From contig OY282560.1 of assembly GCA_958295665.1 (NCBI GenBank), positions 40,673,044-40,737,043 on the forward strand: a stretch of 64,000 nt of DNA, in the 5' to 3' direction. The notes beneath the pieces are model-generated. The model was not told the DNA's origin and searched no databases. It saw only the letters and a program-made list of their open reading frames with translations. This DNA is from Tipula vernalis (lineage: Eukaryota; Arthropoda; Insecta; Diptera; Tipulidae). Shown here piece after piece: positions 1 to 9,937 of this stretch. How positions within the stretch are numbered: the stretch's first letter is position 1; every line of letters starts with the position of its first letter. The position numbers were made by a program, and so were the translations under genes.

Positions 1-79
1 TAGTGTTAGTGTGTGGGGTGTATAATTACACATATAGCGTCTCGCCCCACACTGGGTATATTATTTAATAATAAATAAA

Positions 80-235
80 GAGGATACAGTTTTCAATTCG
101 TTATGTTGTAATGAAATGCCGTTATAAAATGAAAAAAAAAAAAAAAAAATGCAAAACGTTCTTGGTGAGGATCGAACCCGAAAGCTTATTGGAAAAAATT
201 GAATATCGAAAAATAATTTTCGGTACCAGCCTAAA
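80..235 (-). repeat. tRNA-derived SINE-like fragment, copy A
   Basis: Read on the minus strand, the segment contains an RNA polymerase III B-box-like motif (GGTTCGATCCTC, the reverse of 168-179). It shares the order of several short blocks with a second copy 230 bases downstream: AATTCG, then GAAATRCCGTTATA, an A-rich run, and the B box. The 18-base A run at about 131-149 would be internal. No clear A box is visible in this copy, so the SINE call rests mainly on similarity to copy B. It could also be a decayed tRNA pseudogene. Confidence 0.35.
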
Positions 236-309
236 TGTACATTACAGTTTTAAAAAATGTATTATTACATATTACATTATAATCATTGTCTTACAATATA
301 AAATTTTAT

Positions 310-475
310 GTTTTTCAATTCGTATTGAAAAAATGAAATACCGTTATAGGCAAAAAAATCATTAAAATTAATAAGTACTTCGATGAGCATCGAACCCGAA
401 ACATTTTCTATTCGAAGTTCCTTATTAAAAAGTCACCACCTATATCACTCGGACTACTCATTTATAAAATTCAAG
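310..475 (-). repeat. tRNA-derived SINE-like fragment, copy B
   Basis: On the minus strand the order is an A-box-like TAGTCCGAGTGA (about 450-461), then a B-box-like GGTTCGATGCTC (about 379-391), as in type II tRNAs and tRNA-derived SINEs. The spacing of about 60-70 bases is long, which would fit a Leu/Ser-type tRNA with a variable arm. It is in the same orientation as the copy starting near 80. No proper acceptor stem was recognised, so a functional tRNA gene is unlikely. Confidence 0.45.
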
Positions 476-535
476 CATCTAAATTGGAAATATAAGAAAA
501 GCGTTACGTCCGCACACTGTGAATTATATATTAGT

Positions 536-765
536 AGATCTTCATAATTGGATCGGCTTGATGACATTGACCGCTCTATGGCTTAGCTCGGGATATTTCC
601 AGGATCAAAAAACTGAGTCAACTTTTAAATTATCTGAAATATAGTAATGTTCAACACAATTGGATGCTTTTGGCTAACGAAATAAACAGATAAGAACCTG
701 TCTGGTGGTACGAAAAATCCAAATTTACAAAAAATTTAAATTTCCATACAATTTAATTTCCCACG
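536..765 (+). repeat. Stray arm of the 15.8-17.0 kb foldback family
   Basis: The segment matches the right arm of the foldback element at 15790-17049 in the same orientation. Shared blocks, in order, are CATAATTGGATCGGCTTG, GACATTGACCGCT, ATGGCTTAGCT, TTTCCAGGATC, a long block around GTAATGTTCAACACAATTGG, and the TGGTGGTAC..AAAATCC block. It is more diverged and lacks an opposing arm here. It shows that this foldback family has more than one copy in the genome. Confidence 0.75.
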
Positions 766-2545
766 CTCCTAACAAAATACACAAAAATGTATGACTGGAA
801 GGACTTAAGAACGAATTGGAAAAGTCAGAATAGAAACAAATTTGAGAACAATTCACAAAAAATGTAATAATTACGATTTACCACGGCAACCGTCACGTTC
901 CCTTTTCACGTCTGTGATAATATCTATCACTTTTTACGTTTATTCAGTACAGTATAAACTAAATTTTCCCAACTTGATTAGAAATGATTCATATCAAATT
1001 TTATAGAACCGTACAAAACAAGGTGGATAAATCATTATTTATCACAAAGCCAGATATACCAGCAATATTCGAAAAAAAATCCTGAATTTAATTTTTTTTT
1101 TTTTTTCATTTTCATTTAACACATCAAAGCAATTAATTTTTCTTTTTTTTTTTTGTCTGTCTGATTAAAGCCCAAAACACAATTATATCACTTTGTGGAA
1201 CATATATACACTCGTATAGGTATATTCGTATATTGGAAAAATTGTCCAGGTTAGATTTTTTGTTATCGAAATACTAACCGAGTTATACGAAAAACAGAAG
1301 AACATCAAAAGGACTATATGTATAAAGAAAAATAATTTTCTTTTGTTTTCTTGTTTTATTATGTTTTTTCTCTCCTGGAATTATAAATTACAGGAAAAAA
1401 TTGACTGAACATCTATTTGATTGTGATACACAAGAGTATGTCACTCCTGTTTCGAAAATTAAACAAGGATTCTAAGTATTTTTGTGGCTGCAAAGTTTGC
1501 GGATATGCTTTGTCGAAATAAGGTTAAATTTTCTGGTTGAATTATTTTTAACTGACATATTTTTAATTTCATCTTCAACGAGAGAAGGTTTACGCTTGCG
1601 GCTGTTGGAGAGGATCTAAAATTGGATTAAACATTTTCAATTTTAGATGTGCCTTAAAAACCCTGCAAGCGTAAGCCCCCTGTAACCCCCCTGTAACCAT
1701 TCTGGTTGAATACAGAACTTTTAATATACTTTACAAATTGATTTGTAGCATTACATTTTTTTTAGCACAAAGAAAGCACAAAAACCAAATATTCTGTAAA
1801 CTTCAAACTGCTCTCAGGTCCCATTATTTATTTTTTTCTTTACTTTAAATGTAAATATATAAATCTCTCCATAGTATCACAAATGTGACCTTTTCTCTAA
1901 CCACATTCACATACAGTATTAAACCAACAAACAAAATTAAAGTTTTAAATTATGTCCTTTCCGAATATGAACATACGAGTTTAAATATGTATAAATCTGG
2001 GCGTCTGCACACAATTCCACATATGACATTTTTTAACACTACATTAAAGTTCAAAAATAAAATAAAAAAAGTTTCAACTGTTTGGGTATATAACATAACA
2101 ACTGTATTACTTTATATTATTTTATTTTAAAGTTTATATACTGTCGAACACCCGCAAAACAAACAAAAACTATGTGTGTATGTGTTTGTACAATAAAAGC
2201 TCTCCATACACGAGAAGAAAAAGTCTGAATCGCAAATTAGAATTTTTGAAAGAAGTTAAATTTTTTGTGTGTACATTTGCTAAGTAAGAGCATTCTTATT
2301 CTTGGCTTATTGCAATTCTCCCTATATATGGTACATATAATATGTGCGGTCAAGTATAGTTTGTGACACAATAAAAACTATCTTGAATATAAAAATATTT
2401 ATCCATGATAGTTTTTGAATTTTATATTATTTGTTTGTATTTATTTGGTTCTAGTTTGGTTAAGTGAAAATTTTGCAAAAAAATATTTGGTATCATTGTG
2501 GTTTGCTTGATATGTCATTGAATTTAGCATGACATTTTCATGAAA
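766..2545. other. No gene recognised; short hairpins
   Basis: This is AT-rich sequence with T and A homopolymers and no protein-like open frame that I recognise. Two palindromic patches stand out. One is at 1590-1674, annotated separately. The other is a 10-bp inverted repeat AAAAACTATC/GATAGTTTTT around 2371-2418. Confidence 0.5.
1590..1674. repeat. Nested inverted repeat (MITE-like hairpin)
   Basis: The outer arms are TTACGCTTGC (1590-1599) and GCAAGCGTAA (1665-1674). The inner arms are ATCTAAAATTG and CAATTTTAGAT around 1614-1648. The two nested perfect stems give a fold of about 85 nt. No target duplication is obvious. It could be a small MITE or a chance palindrome in AT-rich DNA, though the GC-containing outer arms argue against chance. 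Confidence 0.45.
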
Positions 2546-2580
2546 GCTCCCTCCGGGCGCAAAAATGTATACATCAAAAA

Positions 2581-2612
2581 AGTGACGTTTACGTACAGTT
2601 TACGTACAGTTT
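2581..2612 (+). repeat. Left subterminal TTACGTA repeats
   Basis: GTTTACGTACAG occurs twice back to back just inside the left end (2587-2609), preceded by GTGACG. The same motif recurs near the right end in inverted form. Such subterminal arrays are usually transposase-binding sites. That role is an inference from position. Confidence 0.6.
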
Positions 2613-2800
2613 TTTAAACACACTACCACATAAGCATGTATTTTTTATATATAATACATATTATGTATATACATTTATTTATTTATACTCAAAACAAAAC
2701 ACATCGTCCATTTTGCATTTATATTACTTTATTCTTGGTAATTTGGGGATTTTTTGGTAATTTTTTTAAAATATTTTTAATTGTTAATTTTTTTTACAAA

Positions 2801-4736
2801 ATGTCGAAAGATAAGGAGTATAGAGATGTACGAAACGAAATAAATAATATATTTGCTAGTGCAAACATAATGAAAGAAAATTATTCTGCGAATATTTTGT
2901 CATCAAATATATTACCTCAGACGCAAAATGTAGAAACAATAGAAAATTGTAACTACAAATTTGAAGATAATTTTAGTGATGGCGGCAACTCGGACTATAG
3001 TCAGTTTAGTGAATGTGAAAGTGAAATAGAGAACTATGAAATAAATAATTTGGAACTTGATATTCGTGAATGGAGTGTAACTCACAATATTACCAGAATA
3101 TGTTTAAATTCTTTACTTAATATTCTGGGCAAATATCACCCAAATTTACCAAAAGATGGTCGATCTTTAAAAAAAACACCAAGAAAAAATACAAACGTAT
3201 TACCGATGGGTAGTGGATCGTACTCTCATATCGGTTTGGAACATCAAATTAAACTTTTTTTAGATAGATCCGATTATCAACATAGTGAAATAACTATTGA
3301 TGTAGGGATAGATGGAATTCCCTTAACGAAAAGTTCCAAAAGTCAGTTATGGCCAATACTTGGTAATGTTATTTCTTATAAAGAAATATTCAGAATTGGT
3401 ATTTACCATGGCTACAAAAAGCCATATTCAGCTGATGAATTTTTAAACCCGTTTGTTAAAGAGGTTCAACATCTATTGGAAAATAATATTGTGCACAATA
3501 ATCGAGTACTGACTCTAAAAAATCGAGCGTTTGTATGTGATGCACCAGCAAAAGCATTCGTATTAGGTAAGAAATATTATAAATAGTATATTTTTTATTT
3601 TGTTTGAATGAGTTTTTATTTTTATTAGGTGTAAAAAGCCATTCTGGATACTATGGTTGTCCAAAATGTGTTATAAAAGGAACCTATATGGCACACAAAA
3701 TATGTTTTCCTGGATTAAGCAATTTATTGAAAACGGATGATGACTTTCGAATGAAAAAATATACCGATCATCACATTAAATTAAGTATTGCGTTGGATAA
3801 CCTACCAATTGGCTGTGTTACACAATTTCCGGTCGATTATATGCATTGTGTATGCTTGGGTGTTATGCGACAATTGCTTAATCTTTTGTTGAAAGATAGA
3901 AAAAAAAATATTCCTTAAAAAGAAATGCAATTGAGGCGATAAATAATAATTTAGTAGTACTTCGGAACTGCGTTCCTGTTGAGTTTCAACGGAAACAACG
4001 AACATTTCTAGACCTTGAACATTGGAAAGCATCAGAATGTAGAACGTTCCTTTGCTATACTGGAATCGTTGCTTTTTATGATGTTTTAGAGAAAAAATAT
4101 TATGAACATTTTATGTTATTAATGAGCTCCATAAGAATTTTGGCCCAACCAGTAAATTGTATCGAAAATAATGAATGTGCTGCGGAAATGCTTAAATTAT
4201 TTTGTGAAAATTTTTGTATTTTATATGGAAATGAAAATGTTTCTTATAATATACACAATTTATTGCATTTGGCAGCAGATGTGAAAAACTTCGGTCACAT
4301 TGATAATTACAGCGCATTTAAATTTGAAAATTTTATGCAACAAATAAAAAAATTAGTTCGAAAAGCCTCACAACCTTTAGAACAAATTAATAACAGATTA
4401 AGTGAAAAAAGTCATATCAATGAAAAAATTCAGGATTATAATTTTAAACCAATTTTTTCACTATCGACTAGTTTTCCTAATAATTATTGTTGCATAAATA
4501 ATAAAATTCTTAAAATAGATGAAATTTGTAATGCTGAATTACATGGCAAATTTATTATTAATCTTAAAAACTTCATTGAATATCCAATACCATCCTCTGA
4601 TTTGGGAATTTTTTGTAGTGAAATTGAAATGTATACGGAAGAAACATTTACGTTTAATATACAGAATGTTTCAACAAAAATTTTAAATTTAAAATCAAAT
4701 AATCTTTCTGTGTATATCCCTATGCAACATTTATGA
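2801..4736 (+). CDS. tnp2-like DNA transposase (two exons, one frameshift)
   Basis: About 625 residues if read as exons 2801-3566 and 3629-4736. The intron at 3567-3628 is 62 nt with a GTAAGA donor and a TTATTAG acceptor, and splicing rebuilds the codon for Gly in LGVKSHSGYYGC. The start chosen is MSKDKEYRD, because the upstream in-frame extension is low-complexity hydrophobic sequence. An acidic N-terminus (to about residue 90) is followed by GIDGIPL (about 168), then HSGYYGCPKC (about 260, a likely metal-binding Cys pair), DYMHCVCLG (about 324), and a C-terminal NIHNLLHLAADV..FG..D..SAFKFE block (about 460). This order is that of Transposase_21/tnp2-type proteins. The frame breaks at an A9 run (3900-3908); the downstream frame continues the family pattern and is one base out of register. 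The stop is at 4734-4736, and 24 bases separate it from the next ATG. Function: cut-and-paste of the surrounding element. The superfamily is uncertain. Confidence 0.82.
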
Positions 4737-4760
4737 TTTATTTTTTGTATTTTTATAGAA

Positions 4761-5899
4761 ATGGCGGAATCACAAGACCTGTTTGAATATACCGAGGATA
4801 ATGAATTCGGACAAAATTCGGAGATAAATTATATGAATTTTTTTAAAATTAATTGCCAAATGAATCCAGCAGCCTCAACACCTAATATTTTACCGAATAA
4901 TAATAAGGGAATTTATCAAATAAATCCAAATTTACCTATTTGTTTTAATAAGCCTAGCTTAGGAGCCACGAAAAAAAAACAAATGCAATAATATCATCTG
5001 TACATTCAACATCCCTAAAATCAGCACAAAATCAATGTTCATCAACACCGAAAAAATTTAATTATAAACCATTTAAAAATGCCATCATATCACCACCAAA
5101 GCTTCCAGCAATACCCTTATCATTTAGCAGCAACCATAATTTACCCAAAGCACATTCACCATCATTCGTTTATCAACCACTTGAACCACTTGAATCTCAG
5201 CATGAAACCACAGACATTACTGATTTGAATGATCCATCTATAAAAACATTAAATAAGAAATGTAATTGCAGTGATGATTCACAAACAGATTTGGTTATCC
5301 TGATGAAGGCTATGTTCCGAGAAATTAAACATTTGCGGCGGGAAGTGAAAGAGAATAAATGTCACTGTGCATCTTCCATATCATCCAGAGCGATACTTTC
5401 GGAAAAACTTAAATTGCCTTCTACGAATATTGAAGAATTTAATAAATTGGAGATGGAAATCAAAGCCGACGACAAAAAAGAAAAAATGCTGGTATGTTTT
5501 CATTTGAATATACTGTTACTATTTTTATTAAATATACTTAATTTATTTCATTAACTTAACAGGTACAAATACTCAGGGCGGTAACTGATATTACACACGA
5601 TAAATATATCAGAGCATGCCTCAAAAAAATTGTAACGGATGAAGCATCATCCAGCTTTTCAAGCCATGGGCAAAACCATAATATCCCTGTCAAATCGTTC
5701 ACCATTGTTAATATTTTAAAAGGTACATACTTTAATTCATAATCTTTAATGAAATTATTTAAATATTTTTAAAATTATAAGTATTACAGAAGAAACCATG
5801 TCAAAATTTAATGAAGTACGTGCCGGCGACGTGGAACAGGTCATCAAAAAATGGTTCCAATACGCAAAGGATCGTCACAGACGACAACAAAAAAATTAG
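4761..5899 (+). CDS. DUF4806 accessory protein of the transposon (three exons)
   Basis: Exons are 4761-5491, 5563-5722 and 5790-5899, with GTATGT and GTACAT donors and ACAG acceptors. The exons total 1001 nt, one short of a whole number of codons. This agrees with the visible one-base break at an A9 run (about 4970-4979). The first part is low-complexity, rich in Asn, Ser and Pro. A Cys/His patch (KKCNCSDD..CHCAS) follows. The last 110 residues match the DUF4806 pattern: a leucine-rich start near LPSTNIEEFNKLE, a central SSFSSHG block and a terminal VEQVIKKWFQYAKDRHRR helix. DUF4806 proteins occur in insects as transposon passengers and domesticated genes; their molecular role is not established, and DNA binding is a guess. 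The polyadenylation motif AATAAATAATAAAA follows at 5929. An AG splice acceptor lies 2 nt before the ATG. Confidence 0.78.
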
Positions 5900-6004
5900 A
5901 TTTTGATTTAAAATTGGATTATGTACAATAAATAATAAAAAATTTCATAGTATCAACTGATACAAATTATTTTGAACCTAAATAATGTTTTTGATTTAAA
6001 TATT

Positions 6005-6300
6005 AATTTTTTATTTACATTATTAGTAAGTATTAAACCGTACGTAAAAACTACGGTGAAGCAGTTCATGTATGTTACGTATAGGCGGCTTTCAAAGGTC
6101 ACGTTTTAGCGTACACATTACGAACAGTTTTATTTACACCAATACATAAAAAGGTTTACGTAAATTTGTTGTAATTCTCTCATGACAGATGTTTCATTTA
6201 CGAATCACAAGAGTACTATTTTGGCGTGACGTTTACGAAGACTTTATTAGTCCAAAGTCTTCGTAATCTGTACGTAAACGATACGCCGTGCCGGAAGGGC
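6005..6300 (+). repeat. Right subterminal repeats and hairpin of the DUF4806 transposon
   Basis: The region holds TACGTA-type motifs in both orientations (CCGTACGTAAAAAC, TTACGTATAGG, GTTTACGTAAATT, CTGTACGTAAACG) and the block GTGACGTTTACG, which also occurs at the left end. A perfect 10-bp stem, CGAAGACTTT/AAAGTCTTCG, lies at about 6235-6262. I read it as the transposase-binding right end of the element. Confidence 0.6.
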
Positions 6301-6301
6301 T

Positions 6302-6689
6302 GTGAAATAAATAAGTCAATTTGTCGGTTAACTATGGCAAACTACTGTTTAGTTATTTACTAAGATTTAATGATAAAATACGAAGTAAGTAGGCACTAAA
6401 ATTATTAGGTTTAATGAAAGACAGAAAATACCGAAAAAATGATAAAGAATATGACTTTAGTCAAATTAAAAGTTAGAAGGTATACTGTAGAATTTTTATA
6501 TGAAAGGAACCCATTTTGGAAATAATTTTCTTTGGGATGGAAAGCTCAAGCTTAAATATATAAAAATAAAGAGCCCTATACCAATAAAAAAATTTTGTTT
6601 TACTAGTTATTAAAACTAAAAGCAAACGTTACAATCTAAATTTAGAATGTATCGATCCCAAGGGATTGTATCTACCTTTAATTAATTTT
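6302..6689. other. No gene recognised
   Basis: AT-rich sequence between the DNA transposon and a gag remnant. No open frame or repeat that I can support. Confidence 0.4.
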
Positions 6690-7080
6690 ATTATGTCAAG
6701 ATCGTTCTTTTAAATCAATTAATTCAATTGAAGGATTAAATGAATGCCTGGCATTAAACTCGTTTCTAAATTTATTGAGAGCTATAGTATAAGCTCATGA
6801 TTTTGATAATTTGGCCGACGCAGGTATATAATCTAACGACAAAGAAGTTTCTTACAAACCGTCAGCTCAATCTAATATAAGACAAACCAAATACGTTGGT
6901 AATTTTTGTAATAAAAACGATCATATTTTAACTTATAACAATTGTGATATAAAATCACAATTGTTAAAAGTTAAAATATAATTAAATTACAAGAGTGATC
7001 CAAACAAAATCAAGATATGTAAAGTTTATGACGAATTGACAAAAAAACCTCACAACAGCCAAAAAGTGCAGCAGCCAATA
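6690..7080 (+). pseudogene. Decayed LTR-retrotransposon gag remnant
   Basis: One frame reads SIEGLNECLALNSFLNLLRA, then a stop, then AHDFDNLADA, then EVSYKP about 30 residues on. The order and spacing resemble the C-terminal gag region of insect Ty3/gypsy elements ahead of the zinc knuckle. A degenerate knuckle-like patch (NFCNKNDHILTYNNC) follows. A hairpin (6923-6979) has landed next to it. There are several stops and no intact domain. A related piece with a degenerate knuckle lies at 9938. The assignment is from memory of the family. Confidence 0.45.
6923..6979. repeat. Short palindromic insert in gag remnant
   Basis: Arms of 26 nt, ATATTTTAACTTATAACAAT.. at 6923-6948 and the near-perfect reverse complement at 6954-6979, with a 5-nt loop. 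The stem interrupts the zinc-knuckle region of the gag remnant, so it may be a short insertion. Confidence 0.55.
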
Positions 7081-7140
7081 TAACACTCTGAGCAAAATCC
7101 GATAGGAATAATGATACATACAATACATTTTGTTGTTTGT

Positions 7141-7258
7141 TATCTGGATATGCCATGGCAGGATTTCATGAATATTTGTGCAAAGCGATATTTTTACGCG
7201 ATCCTCAGGGGGCTGAGATTTTTATTTTGACAAATTTTCTGTCACAAAAAGATTGTAA
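7141..7258 (-). repeat. Member of a ~190-bp repeat family, inverted
   Basis: Its reverse complement carries the same ordered blocks as the copies at 7515-7690 and 7905-8180: TTTTTGTGRC, AATTTGTYAAAATAAAAATC, TCAGCCCCY, CGYRTAAAAATATCG and ATATTC.TGAAATCC. It faces the opposite way to the others, so the cluster is partly palindromic. Confidence 0.65.
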
Positions 7259-7344
7259 TCGCAGATATAGGTACACAGTTTTCATAAAAATATAAAGTTT
7301 GAAAATTTTCATTCGTAAAAAGATGAAAAATAAAAATCAATTTC

Positions 7345-7505
7345 GAAACCAACGGCCTTTTTCGATATTCGGCCTTTCGACTCTATGTCGGTCTTTCAAC
7401 CCTTTCGGCCTTTCGACATTCGACCTTTCGATATATTCGGCCTTTCGATACATTCGGTCTTTCGACACTCAGCCCTTCGACCTTCAGCCTTTCGGCCCTA
7501 TTCTT
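7345..7505. repeat. Degenerate TTCGGCCTTTCGA minisatellite
   Basis: About nine to ten imperfect copies of a 13-18-nt unit close to TTCGGCCTTTCGAYA. The array is GC-richer than its surroundings and open on both strands only because of its repetition, so those frames are not called as genes. Confidence 0.6.
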
Positions 7506-7514
7506 ATTTTTTGA

Positions 7515-8190
7515 TATAGGGGAATTTGTTAAAATACAAATCTCAGCCCACGAAATCCTACTGAATACCAAGGCATAATCAGATCTGCATACTTATCTCT
7601 GCAATTACCTGTCAATGGCAATCAAACTCCACTTACACATTTTTTTGTGGCAGGAAATTTGTTAGAATAAAAATTTCAGCCCCTAAGGCCCGATGTACAT
7701 TTCAGCTAAGCTAAGCTAAGCGATTTGAGCTACTTCTTATCTCTGGGCTGTAAATAAAAAATTTTAATGGGAAGACATAAAATCTACAATGTAAGTATGT
7801 ATAAGCCTAGTTATCAGCTGAAAAGTGCAAAGGGGTGAGGTAGGTGCTATGCTAACTATGCTAACGAAAACTATATTTCTCGCTTAGCCTAGCGGAAATG
7901 TGCAACGGGTCTTAGAGTTGCGCAAAAATATCGTTTGGCACAAATATTCTTCAAATCCTTTGGAATGACATACCATAGTCAGATCTGCGTACCTATCTTT
8001 TTGATTACCTGTCAACGGCCATCAAACTCTACTTACACATTTTTTTTGTGGCTGGAAGTTTGTTAAAATAAAAATCTCAGCCCCTTAGGTTTGCGCAAAA
8101 ATATCGTTTGGCCAAATTATTCTTGAAATTCAATGGATATTGTGCGTACCTATCTCTGCGAGTACCTTTCAATGGCTTGAATCCAACCTA
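7515..8190 (+). repeat. Direct copies of a ~190-bp repeat family
   Basis: At least three copies start near 7515, 7905 and 8083. Each has, in order, GGAATTTGTTARAATA..AATCTCAGCCC, a variant of GCGCAAAAATATCGTTTGGC, AATATTCTT.AAATCC, CATAGTCAGATCTGCGTACC, GATTACCTGTCAAYGGC and ATCAAACTCYACTTACACAT. The copies are separated by unrelated sequence around 7690-7905. The last copy is cut at about 8175 by the LINE fragment, and matching sequence resumes at 9640. It could be a satellite-like or non-autonomous element. No termini were defined. Confidence 0.65.
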
Positions 8191-8319
8191 TCATGTTTAC
8201 TAACTGCTTTTAATATAACTTCATCTGATATTCTTAAAGTTGAGTGGAATTTTAATAAGGAAGTATATGTATTTTTAGGTAGCTCATTTCAACACATTTG
8301 TGGATGAAATTTCTGTAAT

Positions 8320-9638
8320 TATTCGCAATTTTCATTGTTGGAGATATTAACGTATAAATATTCTTAATTTTCCAAATAGCTGCACTGACTATATATCTCT
8401 TATGTCTTCCTGTGATCTCGAATCTCTGATTATTGTTCCTACGCGTGTAGAGATTTTAAAAAAAACTGGAATCTCGTGAATGAAATTCTAACAAGGAAGC
8501 CTAAGATTTCTTCGATTAAAATCATTCTATCTGAAAACGGTGAGCTTATTACTAGTGATTTAGAAATTTCCAATGAGTTTAATCATTATTTTACGAGTGT
8601 TGCTAATAAATTAAGAGCAAAGTTTAAATCGTATAACTCGTCTGTTAATTACGATTTGCCTTATGATTACTGTTGTACTACTTTTTTTATGACTCCCGTA
8701 TCCAATTATGAAATTATATCTATCATTAACTCGTTGGAACCGAAGCAGTCAGTAGACAATGATGGTCTTAGTAATTATATATTGAAAGCTATTGTTAATT
8801 ATGTCAGCCCCGTTCTTACCCATATTTTCAATCTCTCTTTCGTACAAGGAATTGTCCCTGAAAGACTGAAAAATGCTACTATTATTCCGTTGTCTAAAAA
8901 AAGGCAATCTTAATGATAAAGGCAATTATAGACCTATAGCCTTGCAGCCAGTAATTTTGAAAATTTTAGAGAAGGCAGTGAAAAATAGAGTCAGTTTTTT
9001 TAGATTAGAATAATTTATTAAGTAACCATCAACATGGATTCCGTCAAGGCAGGAGTACCGAATCGGCCTTGTTGGAATTTTTGAACACAATTCACAGCGA
9101 ACTGAACATTGGTAAAGCTTTTGGTAGTTTATTTATTGATGCTGCTAAAGCCTATGATATGGTTGACAATTCATATAAAACTCTTCTGAATATTCTGTAT
9201 GATATTGGTTTTAGGGGAGATGCTAACAAGTGGTTCGTGTTTTACCTTGCCAACAGTTTGGTTCGAGTTAAAATTAATAACACTTTAAGTGAACCAAAAA
9301 TTGTGGACGTTGATGTTCCGCAAGGCTCAGTACTGGGCCCTCTGCTATTTCTGTTCTATACTAATTCGTTTTTTAAACTTAAAAGGCATGGTCTTTATAC
9401 TGGGTTTGCCGATGACATAGCTTTAGCTTACACTGGTAAATCTCCTAATGGCATAATTTCTATGATTAATTCTGACCTTAAAGTCTTAAATGTATGGTTT
9501 GATAAGCATTGCTTAATTCTAAGTGATAAAACAAAATATATGTTGTTCAAATTGACTGGCACAACATCAGTAGCAAATGTTAATCTGGTAATTTATCATA
9601 ATATTTTCAACTGTGCATCTACTGAGGAGTTTATTTAA
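8320..9638 (+). pseudogene. Non-LTR retrotransposon fragment (EN end + reverse transcriptase)
   Basis: An apurinic-like endonuclease tail (IVGDINV near 8335, then SCDLESLIIVPTRV) is joined after only about 10 codons to the pre-RT linker, so part of the ORF is deleted. The reverse transcriptase follows from 8476: an SVDNDGLSNYILK block, IPLSKK, YRPIALQPVILKILEK, HQHGFRQGRSTESALLE, the A-motif FIDAAKAYDMVD, VPQGSVLGPLLF, and the catalytic box FADDIALAY (about 9406-9430). Two frameshifts break it, at an A7 run (about 8899) and near 9012. The RT type is Jockey/CR1-like; the clade is unsettled. Its ends fall inside a member of the ~190-bp repeat family. Confidence 0.8.
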
Positions 9639-9639
9639 C

Positions 9640-9835
9640 TCCATCTACACATTTTTTTATATATGGAAATTTGTTAAAATAAAAGTCTCAACCCCTTAGG
9701 TTCGCGTAAAAATTTCGCTTTGCAAAAATATTCATGAAACCCTACTGAACACCATGACATAGTCAGATCTGCGTTCCTATTTCTACGAATACTTGTTAAT
9801 GTCCTTGAAACTTCGTCTACACCTCTGTGTGTATA
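9640..9835 (+). repeat. ~190-bp family copy, continuation after the LINE
   Basis: The order is ACTCCATCTACACATTTTTT, GGAAATTTGTTAAAATAAAA, CCCCTTAGGTT, GTAAAAATTTCG and CATAGTCAGATCTGCGTTCC. It begins exactly where the copy cut at about 8175 would continue (AATGGC..AAACTCCA), which suggests that the LINE fragment sits inside one repeat copy. Confidence 0.6.
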
Positions 9836-9937
9836 TGTTCTTCTGTTGTCAGGTTTTGGATTTTTTGTCATTTTTTTTGGTCAGAAACTTCGCTTCTGAT
9901 TAAAATCATAATATCCAATTAGAATCACAATCTCGAA

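Larger units (their letters stand above)
2546..6301 (+). mobile_element. DNA transposon with tnp2-like transposase and DUF4806 gene
   Basis: The element carries two adjacent plus-strand genes with short introns: a transposase (2801-4736) and a DUF4806-type accessory protein (4761-5899). Both ends hold clustered TTACGTA motifs in both orientations. The termini are tentative. The left end GCTCCCTCCGGGCGC (2546-2560) and the inverted right end (GCCCTTCCGGCACGGC read backwards from 6301) are imperfect matches, and I found no clear target duplication. The transposase domain order resembles the Transposase_21/tnp2 group of the CMC (CACTA-Mirage-Chapaev) lineage. The ends do not begin with CACT, so the superfamily is left open. 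Apart from two A-run frameshifts the coding regions look well preserved, which suggests recent activity. Confidence 0.7.

Noticed and set aside
111..365. 84-codon ORF at the window start
   Set aside because: Lys-rich translation of an A run and SINE-like sequence; no protein signal.
1084..1155. T-runs as transcription terminators
   Set aside because: Homopolymer T runs without an upstream pol III gene or hairpin; ordinary AT-rich sequence.
2636..2800. N-terminal extension of the transposase
   Set aside because: The extension is AT-biased hydrophobic sequence (MYFLYIIHIMYIHLFIY) in the subterminal region; the Met at 2801 is a better start.
7299..7571. Overlapping ORFs on both strands
   Set aside because: They are created by the TTCGGCCTTTCGA minisatellite.
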